Shown here: positions 48,891 through 59,038 of the stretch, piece after piece
Numbering within the stretch: the stretch's first letter is position 1
Layout of the letters: each line of letters opens with the position of its first letter
NCBI GenBank assembly: GCA_036897095.1
Contig: JAYMSP010000008.1
Span: forward strand, 62,001-126,000
From: Plantago elongata
Taxonomy: Eukaryota > Streptophyta > Magnoliopsida > Lamiales > Plantaginaceae
Direction of reading: 5' to 3'
DNA length: 64,000 bases
The notes under the pieces: generated by a model
Databases searched by the model: none
Told to the model about the DNA's origin: nothing
Seen by the model: only the letters and a program-made list of their open reading frames with translations
Position numbers and translations under genes: made by a program

Positions 48891-50897
48891 ATGGTTCGGT
48901 GCGATAGTTGTAATACGGTTACCCGGCAGGGTACCCTGGATGGCAAAATATGTTGTGAGCTGTGTGGATATGTTGTTGGTGATAACAACTTGTCGGACGA
49001 GGTCACTTTTACTGAAGGTGCGGATGGACGTGTCAGGGCGGGGAATTTGTTATGGACTAGTGGAAGTGATTATTTTTGTTCTCGCGAGAGGACGCTCAGG
49101 GAGGCCAGAGAGGGGATAGAAGATATAATGGCTACTCTGAGTATCAGTGGTGGGGATAAGGTAAGCAATCCAGCCATGCGATTTTACGAGATGGCACTTA
49201 ACCAGAGCTTAACCAAGGGACCAGGACGTAAGAAGGAGCTAGTGCAGGCGTCTTGTCTTTATATTGCATGTCGGAATGAAGAGAAGCCGTATCTTCTGAT
49301 AGATTTCTCGGAACATCTGGAGGTGAATGTGTATAAGCTTGGTGCAGTGTTTTTGGATCTTTGCAAGGTTTTAAGCCTTACCGAGCATGACATTGTTAAG
49401 AAAAATATTGATCCGAGCCTTTTCATCCATAGATATGCTGATCGTCTCTTTGGTGATAAAAAGTCAGTTGTTTCAAGAACAGCGTTGCATATCATTGCGA
49501 GTATGAAGCGGGATTGGATGCAGACTGGGAGGAAACCAAGTGGGCTATGTGGAGCTGCGCTTTATGTATCTGGTTTAGCACATGGTCTCAAGTGTACGCA
49601 GTTTGATGTTCTGAGGGTTGTCCATGTTTGTAAAGCTACACTGGTGAAGCGGCTGATTGAGTTTGAGAACACGAAGTCAGGACAATTGACGATTGACGAG
49701 TTTAATAAGAAAGCGTTGGAGCTTGAAGTGGAAGATAAGTCGCTGAAATCGTGCAATTCTGCACTCAAAGTTGGTGAACTACTTTGTCAGCATAAGGGTG
49801 ATGGAAGCTCTACTCATTTTGCTCATGGCCTCTGCCAAACTTGCTACAATGACTTCATAAAATTATGTGGGGCCCTTCATGGTGGGTCGGAGCCTCCATC
49901 TTTCCAGCGTGCTGAAAAGAAGAGGAAAGTCTCAAAAGAATCTGCTGCGCAGAGCTTTGATGATATCGCAGGAAAGGAAAACACAATTTTAGATTCTGAG
50001 AATCCAAGGAAAACCAAGAACTCACAGACGAGAGCTAGCCTGCCACGTAAAATTGCTCGTGACTCCAGTAAAGGCAGAATGCATGAAGCTTATGTTAGTT
50101 TGCACAAATCAGAGACATCTTTTGACATTGATGACAATGAGGTTAACGGTTATCTCTACAGTGAGGAAGAGAAGAAATACAAGAAAATAATTTGGGAAGA
50201 AATGAACAAAGAGTTTCTGAAGGAGCAGGCAGCTAAAGAAGCTGCCGAAATAGCTGCCAAGCAAGCATACGAAGCCCGGTTTTCTAATTGCTCCGAAGAA
50301 GTAAAAGAAGCTCAAAAGCTCGCTGAGAAAGCTGCTGCGGCTGTGGCTAAGTCGAAGAAGGAAAAACAACAGAAGCGTGCAGAGTTGAAAAAGAAAGGTC
50401 CACACCAAAGTGCCTTCGAAGCAACAAAGTCTGTGCTTGAAAGGAAGAAGAGGAGTCTTAAAATCCGATATGACATTCTGGAGGAAATGTATGGTGAACC
50501 TGGAACCCCCGAGGTCACGAATAAAAGCAGAATAGAGAAAACGAAGGATGGCGAAGAAGATTTCGAAATGGATCCTTCAATGGAGACTACTGAAGATGGA
50601 GACTTTGAGAAAGAAGATGAAGATAACTATGATGACTATGAGAATGAAGAGGAACATAACTTCATTGACTTTGAGAATTTAGAGGAACAGAACTATGATG
50701 ATGAACTTAACGAATTTTCTAGAATTCTTGTTCAAGTCCGATCCCAATATGCAATGTACATACTTAAAGTTCAGACTTCAGAGTATATATTGGATACTTG
50801 GCCGGTTTCTTTATTAGACCATTTATATTTACAAATTTGTCACGTCATCTTTTATAGCACTTGCTTTTACTGGAAGCAATGGATCCTTCCCCAGTGA
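48891..50897 (+). CDS. BRF1: TFIIIB subunit BRF1 (TFIIB-related factor), intronless
   Basis: One open frame of 668 codons. Residues 1-30 form a zinc ribbon with C4, C7, C22 and C25 (CDSC…CELC). Two TFIIB-type cyclin folds follow (about 75-165 and 170-265; KELVQASCLYIACRNEEKPYL, GRKPSGLCGAALYVSGLAHG). After a linker, DIDDNEVNGYLYSEEEKKYKK and IIWEEMNKEFLKEQAAKEAAE form BRF homology block II, which holds TBP. BRF1 joins TBP and B'' on tRNA and 5S promoters to recruit RNA polymerase III. An acidic region (EEDFEMD… to NYDDELNE) ends at about residue 608. The last about 60 residues are hydrophobic, unlike BRF1, and look like read-through into adjoining DNA. Plant BRF1 genes as I recall them have many introns, so this copy may be retro-derived, yet its frame is intact. 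Confidence 0.85.
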   Translation: MVRCDSCNTVTRQGTLDGKICCELCGYVVGDNNLSDEVTFTEGADGRVRAGNLLWTSGSDYFCSRERTLREAREGIEDIMATLSISGGDKVSNPAMRFYEMALNQSLTKGPGRKKELVQASCLYIACRNEEKPYLLIDFSEHLEVNVYKLGAVFLDLCKVLSLTEHDIVKKNIDPSLFIHRYADRLFGDKKSVVSRTALHIIASMKRDWMQTGRKPSGLCGAALYVSGLAHGLKCTQFDVLRVVHVCKATLVKRLIEFENTKSGQLTIDEFNKKALELEVEDKSLKSCNSALKVGELLCQHKGDGSSTHFAHGLCQTCYNDFIKLCGALHGGSEPPSFQRAEKKRKVSKESAAQSFDDIAGKENTILDSENPRKTKNSQTRASLPRKIARDSSKGRMHEAYVSLHKSETSFDIDDNEVNGYLYSEEEKKYKKIIWEEMNKEFLKEQAAKEAAEIAAKQAYEARFSNCSEEVKEAQKLAEKAAAAVAKSKKEKQQKRAELKKKGPHQSAFEATKSVLERKKRSLKIRYDILEEMYGEPGTPEVTNKSRIEKTKDGEEDFEMDPSMETTEDGDFEKEDEDNYDDYENEEEHNFIDFENLEEQNYDDELNEFSRILVQVRSQYAMYILKVQTSEYILDTWPVSLLDHLYLQICHVIFYSTCFYWKQWILPQ

Positions 50898-52745
50898 AAT
50901 ATCTGCTCTGGTATTTCGAAAAATCTTCTGAGAAGCCGAAATTATATCAGTATAGAAAAGAATTTATTCTTGACATTTGCCTTCACCTTCCCTGGAATAA
51001 TAGGGACACCGTTATGTATTGTTCTCAGTTATGCAAAGCAGTTCTGCTCGGATTTAGAGAATCTTGCATTAAGCAATACAATCATGGATCTTTGTCGCAT
51101 TTCTGAATCATATGAAACTAGAAAACAAGTCCTTCCAGGACATCCATGCTATGTTGATGAAATGAAGAAATGTAGACGAGACTTCTCAGACATGCTTGTG
51201 AAATCCTTCATTCCACAGGTGCAGAGATTATTTCAGGTCCCAAAGATAGAAACATTGATATACAAGGATGACAAACACCTCAATATAAATGAAATTCTTG
51301 CACATTTCATAAATTTCTTTCTCCAGATGTTGTTCAGTGAGGTAAATGCTGACTCGGCTAAGAAGGATCAATACGCTCTCCTCCGGAAGGAACTTTCTTA
51401 TCTTCTGGTTATTCTTGGTGATATGCCATTTCAACGGTGTATTCATCCTGAATTTTAGGATCAGGTCGACAATCTCTTGGCGAAGTTTGAAATGTTTGCA
51501 AACGAAGCAGGTGGCTTCATTTTTTCATGTTTTTTCCCATTTCAGCCTATGAAGATAAGTAGTTTTCATGTGGAAACAAATACTCTACTTGAAATGGCTC
51601 AGATTCTTCACGCTAAGATTAAATAACACTGCACGAACTTCTCAGAGCTTCATATGTCTGTAACCGTGAGGTCTAACATTGTTGATTCATTCTTCATTGT
51701 TGAATCTCTTATTGAAGATCTTCAGAGTATTATCCTGGATGGACAACTTGGTAGCTTTACTCCTGATGATGCCATAAAGGAACAGTTAAAAACACTCCGT
51801 GGAGACTTAACACTATCCCAAAGTTTTATTAAAGTTTTGCGACACAATAAGAACAATGAAGAGAAAAAAGGTCTAATCCAAATCAGAGACCTGACATATC
51901 AAGCTGAGTATCTCATTAACTCTCTTGCTGGGGGAACTATTCATGTTTGGTATGTAAATCTCAGATTCCAGTGTATCATCTACAACATTAAGCTTGCCTG
52001 TGATGGACTTCAACAGATCTCGGAGACAAAGGCCATAAGAGCTTCTGATAGACACGTTTCGTTTCCAACTACAGGAAATACTGCAACCATAGATGACAAG
52101 CAATTTGTGGACTTCAATCATGACATGACACAAAGGATTTTGATTGATCTAGTTGGTAATTTTAATACTTCCCAACAAGTTATTTCAATTTGTGGGATGC
52201 CAGGTCTTGGGAAAACAGCTACAGCCAATAAGTTATATATTCGTTGCTCAAGCTATTTCGATCGACGTGCATCGTGTGTTGTTTCACAGAACTATACTGT
52301 GAGAAACATGTTGATCGAAATCTTGACGTGTGTGACAAGCAAGGGCGATGAGAGTATTATCTCAAGAAAAGATGTTGCAGAATTAGGTCTCGATATCCAC
52401 CAAGCTTTGTTTGGAAGGAGATACCTCATACTTCTAGATGATGTTTGGCATTCTGACATATTATAGACAGACTGAAAATATACTTTCCGAATGATGGAAA
52501 TGGTAATAGGATAATGATAACCACTCGGAATAAGGATGTTTCTCCGAGTGGTAGTACACTTTATGAACTTCCAATTCTTTTAGAAGATCAATGTTGGAAT
52601 TTGCTTGAGAGAAAGGTATTCCTGGAAGAAGAATTGCTGGATTTATACCAAAAGATGGAAACATCAGTTGCGAGGAAATTGCAGAAATGTATCTGGTTAA
52701 ATTTAATGTATTCGAAGAAGGGATTAGATAAATTAGACAAACATT
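50879..52745 (+). pseudogene. Decayed R1-type CC-NBS-LRR (NLR) resistance gene, 5' part only
   Basis: Pieces of one NLR lie in order but in changing frames: an N-terminal region like the Solanaceous domain of R1-type NLRs (50879-51640: SYAKQFCSDLENLALSN, LLAKFEMFANEAG), a coiled-coil part (51654 on: LIEDLQSIILDGQLGSF), then the NB-ARC start with P-loop GMPGLGKTATANKLY, RNBS-A-like SYFDRRASCVVSQNYTV, kinase-2 YLILLDDVW and, after a stop at 52464-52466, RNBS-B in another frame (NRIMITTRNKDV). At least three breaks are visible: frame changes near 50970 and 51650 and the stop at 52464. The rest of NB-ARC and all LRRs are absent. The first codons overlap the end of the BRF1 frame by 19 bases. Such NLRs recognise pathogen effectors; this copy cannot. 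R1-type NLRs are a family known from asterids. Confidence 0.8.
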
Positions 52746-52909
52746 AAAAAAGTGCAAATATTACATTTAATGGAATAAATAAAAACAAAACAAATGTATG
52801 AAGTTGCTCACATAATTTGAACGTGTACGATACAAAAACAAAGTAACTAACTAATGAGCTTTCTAGATAAAACAAAACAAAGACCTAAATGGAAAATAAG
52901 GACAACATC

Positions 52910-55266
52910 TTAAACAAAGCTAAACGAGATTAGGGTCGACAATAGAAGGCCAACACCGAAGAGGGAAGCAAATGAAATCTTTATATTCATGGCTGATGAT
53001 AATTCATATGGTGGAACGTAATGAGGTGGAGGGGTTGTATGTGTAGGTGCATAGTCTACTATTGATGGTGGCAGTGTAGTATCACATGGTTCTTCCGTTG
53101 ATGGTGCTTGGGATGGAGGTTTGACTTCTGGGGACGAAGGAGACGGTAACAAAGTTGGAGTGGGAGCTGATTCATTATGTGGAGATGATGGCGAGTAAGA
53201 ATATGGTGCTAATTGAATTGGACTCTTGGCCATCGTGGAGGGTGATGGAGCACAAGATGGTTTGGGGACAGGTGGCGCTTGAAATGGTATATCAGTTGTT
53301 GGGGAAAGTAGTGGAGAAAAATATGTTACTTGCGGTGTATATGATGGTGTATTTGACACATGGATGAGAGGTGACTGGTAGGGTTGTTCGGTATGTGGTG
53401 CATGTGAGGGACTTACAACATATGGAGGAAGTAAAGAAGGATGAGATGGTGGTTTCACACGTGGTGTGTACAATGGAGTTTTAGCTACCGGATAAGGAGA
53501 TGGTGATTGATAGTGTGGAGCATGTGGAAGATTTATAGCATATGGACTTGGAGATGTAGAAGTGGTTTGGTAAGGTGGTTCACTATGTGGTGAATATGGT
53601 GGACTTAACTCATACGGAAGAGGTGATGGAGAATGAGATGGCGATTTCACACGTGGTGTATGTAACGGAGTTTCGACTACCCGGTGAGGAGATGGTGGTT
53701 GAGACTTTGGCGCATGTTGAGGATTTGGAGAAGGAAATGGAGAATGTATTTGGTAGGGTGATTTTAAATGTGGTGCATAAGATGGACTTGTATCATGAGG
53801 AGGGAGTGAAGGAGAATGTGACAATGGAGTGTATAACGGGGTATTTGTTGTTTGGTAAGGAGATGGTGATATAGAATTTGGTGCCTGTCGAGGAGAAGGT
53901 GTTTGGGTGGGTGGTTTGATATTTGGTGCATATGTTGGACTTGTATGATGTGGTCGTTGCACATGTGGTGAATGTAGCGGCGTTTTGGCTTCTGGGTGAG
54001 AAGATGGTGGTTGAGAATGTGGTGCATACGACGGAGCCATAACACTTGGGGAAGGAAGTGGACTAGATGAATGGAAATGTGGTTGAGATTTTGGTGTATA
54101 AACATGAGGTTTAGCTTTGGTATAATCAGATGGTGGTTGGACAGGTGGTCTATGAGATGGATTTATCACAGTTGGAGGGGAAGATGGAGATATAGAGTGT
54201 GGTTTGCTTTGTGGCGCATGTGATGGTGTTAAAGATTTTGGGGAATATGAAGGAGAATAAACTATCGGTTGGAGATGCGGTGCATGTGACGGTGTTACAA
54301 TCTTTGGGGAAAGAGGAGAATGAGATGGTGTCTGAATATGTGGCGTATATGGTGTATTTTCAACTATTGGGGCATGAGAAGGAGAAATGGGCGAAGGACT
54401 GATATGTTGTGAATTTATAGGAGTAGGAGAATGAGACGGTGGATGATGTTTTGGTGTTTGTGATGGAGTCACTTCCCTTGGAGAATAGCAAGGCGAGCTG
54501 GACGGTTGTTGGTTATATGGTGCATTAGATGAGGGTGTAATCTTTGAAAAGGATGATGGAGAATAAGAAGGTGGTTGAACATGTGGTTCGTACGTCGGAA
54601 CTTTCTCCATTGGTGAAGGAGATGGAGAACGAGAGATTGGTTGGACATGTGGTGTATGAAACGGAGAATTAACTACCGGTGAAGGTGAAGGAACATGAGA
54701 TGACTCATTGCGAGTTGTTGTTGGTGATGGTGGTGATTGCATAGTCTTATTGCTATTGTGGAACTGAGAAAGGACCACAACTATAAATTTCTGGCCTTGC
54801 TCACAATTTTGTTCATGACCACTTATAAAGAAGAAAGGGCCAGATCTCTTGAACTTGAACGTTGAACTCCCATCTTTAAAAGTTTTCACGGGATTATCCT
54901 TGTTGCATTTGTAGTAGTCAATATCTCCCACCACAAAAACTGAATCATCTCCTTCCTTGAAATTGAAAACTACAAATTAACAATTCAAGTGAAAACATTA
55001 GTACCATGCATTCATTTTACATACTATATATATTTGAGAACCCATCACTTTTAGTAAAAAATTGAAGGAGAAGGATGAAAGTATGTACCTAGAGAGTCAT
55101 TGACTTGGAACCGATTTCTTTCGGCCCAATGAGAATAGTTTTCAGAGGGATGAAGAGTCCAACCATCATCACCCCCAACATAAAATATATAAGCATTGCA
55201 TGAACGCAAAAACACCATTAATAAGATCACGGTAACAAGGTTCATGGCAGATGAACAAGTTACCAT
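52910..55266 (-). CDS. Early nodulin-like protein (phytocyanin) with a very long proline-rich, AGP-like region
   Basis: Two exons, 55266-55089 and 54969-52910, give 745 residues. Order of parts: signal peptide (MVTCSSAMNLVTVILLMVF…, cut before YIFYVGG); a phytocyanin domain of about 100 residues (YVGGDDGWTL, YSHWAERNRFQVNDS, VGDIDYYKCNKDNP, FFFISGHEQNCEQGQKFIVVV) with its disulfide Cys pair; about 580 residues of Pro, Ser, His and Thr in SPSP, PPSYSP and YAPH motifs; and a hydrophobic C-terminal tail (about 25 residues) typical of a GPI-anchor signal. The copper ligands are not all there, as is usual for the ENODL subgroup, so it probably does not bind copper. It should be a secreted, hydroxyproline-rich, glycosylated cell-surface protein. 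Usual ENODLs are 170-370 residues. The start is the first ATG in frame; a later ATG at 55245 has the better context. Confidence 0.88.
52955..54760 (-). repeat. Repetitive coding tract of the ENODL proline-rich region
   Basis: About 1.8 kb of low-complexity coding sequence made of units of about 25-40 codons, with motifs such as SPSP…TPSHAPH…QPPSYSP, HTPRVKSPSHSP and YTPRVKPPSHP. The motif PLYTPRVKPPSHP occurs near 53440-53480 and HTPRVKSPSHSP near 53625-53660, suggesting duplication of about 190-bp blocks. Frame is kept throughout, so protein selection must act. Confidence 0.8.
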
Positions 55267-55370
55267 TGGAAATACCAAATTTTGAGCTCCTTGAAAGTGC
55301 AAGAAAGTACTCTTACAGATAGGGTGTAGTGACTAGTGAGTGATATGATACAAAATGTATTTTTTGTCTA

Positions 55371-55380
55371 GTATATATAG
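55371..55380 (-). promoter_or_regulatory. Candidate TATA box of the ENODL gene
   Basis: On the minus strand CTATATATAC lies about 105 bases before the ATG at 55266. Sequence and spacing fit a TATA box; no other evidence. Confidence 0.45.
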
Positions 55381-55972
55381 TGTAACATGTGAACATTTAA
55401 CCTTCTTTTAGTATATTTGGTCATAACAATTTATTGCTACATTTTAATTTGAAATTTCACTACCTTTGAACACATTAAATTCATAAGGTTGAGTTACTTG
55501 TCACTATTCTGGTCAACCTGAAGTTAAAGTTTCATATTGATGGTTCATGTCACAAATACATCTTTTTTTTCGAGTATGCACATACTATATCTGCATTCTA
55601 ATCAAACTTTACTTACTGATCAACTTACAAGGCCTTAAGCTCACCTGTGAGTCTGTCACTTCAAGTTATAGAAACTCATTAAATCTAAGCACTACCTAAG
55701 TCTAATCTATAAAATTTGTATGTTATGTAATAGGAAGGAACCGTTGGACTGCACTTGTACACAAAGTAGAGTTATATAATGGGCCAAATAATTTAAAAAT
55801 TGCCGGGTCGTTTTAAAAAAGAAATCAATTTAGAATCCAATTAGAAAATAAATTATAAAAGCAACCAAAAACGACCTAAATATATATTATAAAGTACAAA
55901 TAATACATATTTCACATCTAAAACTGTACATTTAGTGTGACGATATATATGCCTTATTTACCACTAGTTTTT

Positions 55973-56400
55973 CAGCTCAATAAGTTTTTTTTGGATAAAA
56001 AGCTTATTACATGAACGCACAACTTTTTAAACAAGTTAGTTGAAAATATAGCTGGTTGGAGAAGCTAATCAAGTTAGACCCTTAAATCGTCCACACAAAC
56101 AATCCACCCTTCCCCTTCTAAAGGGGATTTTAGTAAATTTACCATCAGTTTTTCAGTTAACTTTTCAGCTCAAATTAAACTCGTTACGTGAACGCGCAAC
56201 TTCTTAAACAAGTTAAAGCTAGCTGGTTTGAGAGGCTAATCAAGCTTGTTGAAAAAAAAGCTACCTCATCAGCTACCTATTCTGTTAGTTTTGCTAAATA
56301 GAGTCTTAGTTTGTTAGAAAAAAAAGCTACCTGATAAGCTACCAACTACCTATTCAGCTACAACTAGCTTTTCAACTAGTTTTGCTAAATAGAGCTATAA
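55973..56400 (+). repeat. Three partial copies of a MITE-like repeat
   Basis: Words AGCTCAATAAG/AGCTCAAATTAAA, TTA(C/T)GTGAACGC(A/G)CAACTT, TTAAACAAGTTA, AGCTGGTT(T/G)G(A/G)GA and AAGCTAATCAAG occur at 55973-56085 and again at 56143-56255. AGCTACCTCATCAGCTACCTATTC…TTTTGCTAAATAGAG occurs at 56260-56305 and a variant at 56322-56397. The family also occurs at 27622-27815. The TAGCAAAACTA-like ends suggest a hAT-type MITE (tentative). Confidence 0.5.
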
Positions 56401-56726
56401 TTTTTTTGTTTTATAATAGAATGCACATGATACAACGGTCGTTTTTTAAATTATTAATTCGAAAACGTCGCCGGCTCGTAATTCTTCCCGGTTTTGTTCT
56501 AGTTGGTCATGACCGGCCTGCTATTTTCTCATTATTCTGAGGCCCAACAGAAGTGAGAGGCCCATGATTAATTGACTTCTGATTATTCTCCTTCTTCTCC
56601 AGCTCAACTGTGTTTTAGCTAGGGTTTCTATCTCCACCAATTTGGGCATTTTTTCTCAACCACAGAGCATCAAAATTGCTGAAAGTTAACAGCTGCCAGT
56701 AGCACAGCATCTAAAAAAACTTGAAG

Positions 56727-59038
56727 ATGTCGTCTCGGCCGGAATTGCAAGCGCCGCCGGAGATTTTCTATAACGACGACGAAGCTCGAAAATACACCTC
56801 GTCTTCTCGTATCATCGGCATTCAGGTATCTACCAGCTCAATTCACTTTCTTTTCAATTTTTAATTATTAATTTCAAAAAATTGATTTTTATTCTGTTTA
56901 AAAGGCTGAGCTCTCTGAGCGAGCACTTGAGCTTCTAGCATTACCTGATGATGGAGTTCCCAGATTACTGCTTGATATTGGTATATTCAGTTTTTTCTCT
57001 CTCAATTGTGGAATTTTTTATTTATGTTTGTAGTACTTGTGTTGAAATTTGAAAACTTCAACTTTAGCATTGTTGTTGTTTGTTGCTTAGGTTGTGGATC
57101 GGGGCTAAGTGGAGAGACGTTAACGGAGAACGGGCATCAGTGGGTTGGTCTTGATATATCTGGATCAATGCTTAGTATGTTTACTATCCTAACTGCGTAA
57201 TGTCACTAGATATTGGTAGTTTTTTGTGGCTTTGTGTTGTTCTGAACTGCTTTAATCAATCTAGATATTGCTTTGGAGCGTGAAGTTGAGGGCGACCTTT
57301 TACTCGCTGATATGGGACAGGTTATCTATCTAAACTCAGTCTAAGTGCTCTGCCTGTGCATCCTTATTCCCCTAGTTATAACATTGGACATCGATAACAG
57401 AGCTTAAGAGATCGGTTTCTTGTTAAATTCTGAAGTTTTGCATGATTGAGCTACTTACTTCTCAAGCTTGATACTTTGCATTTCCTTTTCTGTAAATGGT
57501 CATTGGTGTGTTTTGTTATAGTAGATTAATACATTGAACTGATTCCTTTATAATTTTTATGTTGCCTGAGAGGGATAACTAAAGTCTAATTACTACCTGG
57601 ACGGAGTTTCTGTACTCAAACCTTAGGTTAATGGTTAGCTGTTAATGAACCAAACTCTCCATTGCTGTCGTCTTGCAGATAACTAAGGTTTTCAGTCCTG
57701 CGAACAAACTAGCAATGTTATGCTATAAAACCACCTTGCAGATAATATATGTGCATCTTTGCAAATAGCATCTGCTATCCTGTTTACAGTGCATCACCTT
57801 TTTAATTATATCGCTGAATGTCCTTTCTATTTTTCCCAACAATTATAGGGTCTAGGCTTACGACCTGGTGTAATCGATGGGGCTATAAGTATCTCAGCTG
57901 TTCAGGTTCTATTTTGCCTTTACTCTGTATAGTTATATGCGACACCCTTGTCACATTCATGTGATCTGGACTATACATGAGTATGGATTAAGTTGCTGAT
58001 TCTCCATATTGTTGTATATGTGACCAGTGGCTGTGCAATGCTGACAAATCTTCTCATGAGCCACGTCTCAGATTAAAGTATGTAGTCACTCGAGTATTTT
58101 CATATAATGTTATTCTATAGTACTTGTGGTTGAAAACTTACTATATTCTGATTAATGTTTTCTATGTACTTGTTTCATTGTAGAGCGTTCTTTGGGTCAC
58201 TATATAGATCCTTATCTCGGGGAGCAAGGGCAGTTTTGCAAGTATATCCTGAAAATATAGCACAGCGTGAACTGATCCTGAGTTTTGCCATGCGAGCTGG
58301 ATTCTCTGGGGGTGTTGTTGTCGATTATCCTCACAGGTAACTTGAGATCTCAGTCTCTCTCTCTCTTTTTTTTTGTTTTTGTTTTTTGCTTATATACAAA
58401 ATATTGGCATTGAATATGTTAGAGTTTTGACATTTCTTGTAATGAAGATATGCATGATATAGCTAAGAAAATTAAGCCTATGATAAATAAGCTAAGTGGA
58501 AGTCAAAGGGATATTAGCAGTACCACTGTTTCAAATATAATTGATACCGCCGTTTTTTGTTTAAAACCCCTTCTGAAGTATGATCAACTTAATACGTACT
58601 TGAAACAGTTCCAAGAAAAGAAAAGAATACCTTGTGCTTACGTGTGGTCCACCATCAACAAATAGTGCCACTCCAAAGGCAAAGGCTGAAGATGGAGAGA
58701 GTTGCTCCGATGAAGACAGCAGTGGGGATGAAGATAACCAGGCAGTGAGTGACCATCTTGTGCTCTGATGAGAATAGCTTGGTGCTTTTGTTATCTAGCT
58801 TACTTGATAAAATGTACTTTCTGTGTCACCGTGTTATCAGCCAATCATGCGGAGTCATTTTTCTGTGTTGCAGGTCAGTGTAGCCGACAGGAACAGACCT
58901 AGGAAAAAACGAAAACTGAACAAGAAAGTGAAGGGACGAGAATGGGTTCTGCAAAAGAAGGATCAAATGCGAAGAAAGGGGAGTGCTGTTCCAGCTGACA
59001 CAAAATACACTGCACGCAAACGAAAAGCACGCTTTTGA
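56727..59038 (+). CDS. BUD23: 18S rRNA (guanine-N7) methyltransferase BUD23 / RID2
   Basis: Nine exons: 56727-56825, 56905-56980, 57091-57174, 57265-57320, 57849-57905, 58028-58077, 58184-58336, 58609-58744, 58874-59038; 291 residues, the normal size. The Rossmann-fold SAM site is intact: [16 protein letters not shown] (from residue 54), [11 protein letters not shown] with the acidic ribose ligand, and [19 protein letters not shown]. The C-terminal WBS_methylT part has [18 protein letters not shown], an acidic patch and a basic nuclear signal ([11 protein letters not shown]), ending [12 protein letters not shown]. The enzyme methylates one guanosine of 18S rRNA with TRM112 as partner and is needed for 40S export; Arabidopsis RID2 is needed for root initiation. 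Intron 7 carries a 53-codon open stretch discussed separately. Confidence 0.96.

Larger units (their letters stand above)
55303..56726. other. Divergent spacer between ENODL and BUD23 genes
   Basis: Both promoters should lie here. The middle (about 55970-56400) is filled with repeat copies listed separately. A G/C-rich section near 56460-56530 and the CT-rich leader around 56580-56700 precede the BUD23 start. Confidence 0.6.

Noticed and set aside
53155-54402. Several Val/Met/Glu-rich + strand frames
   Set aside because: Antisense shadows of the ENODL proline-rich tract, whose codon bias keeps the other frames open.
55267-55302. N-terminal extension of the ENODL protein upstream of 55266
   Set aside because: The upstream codons are open but begin with TTG, not ATG; the first in-frame ATG is at 55266.
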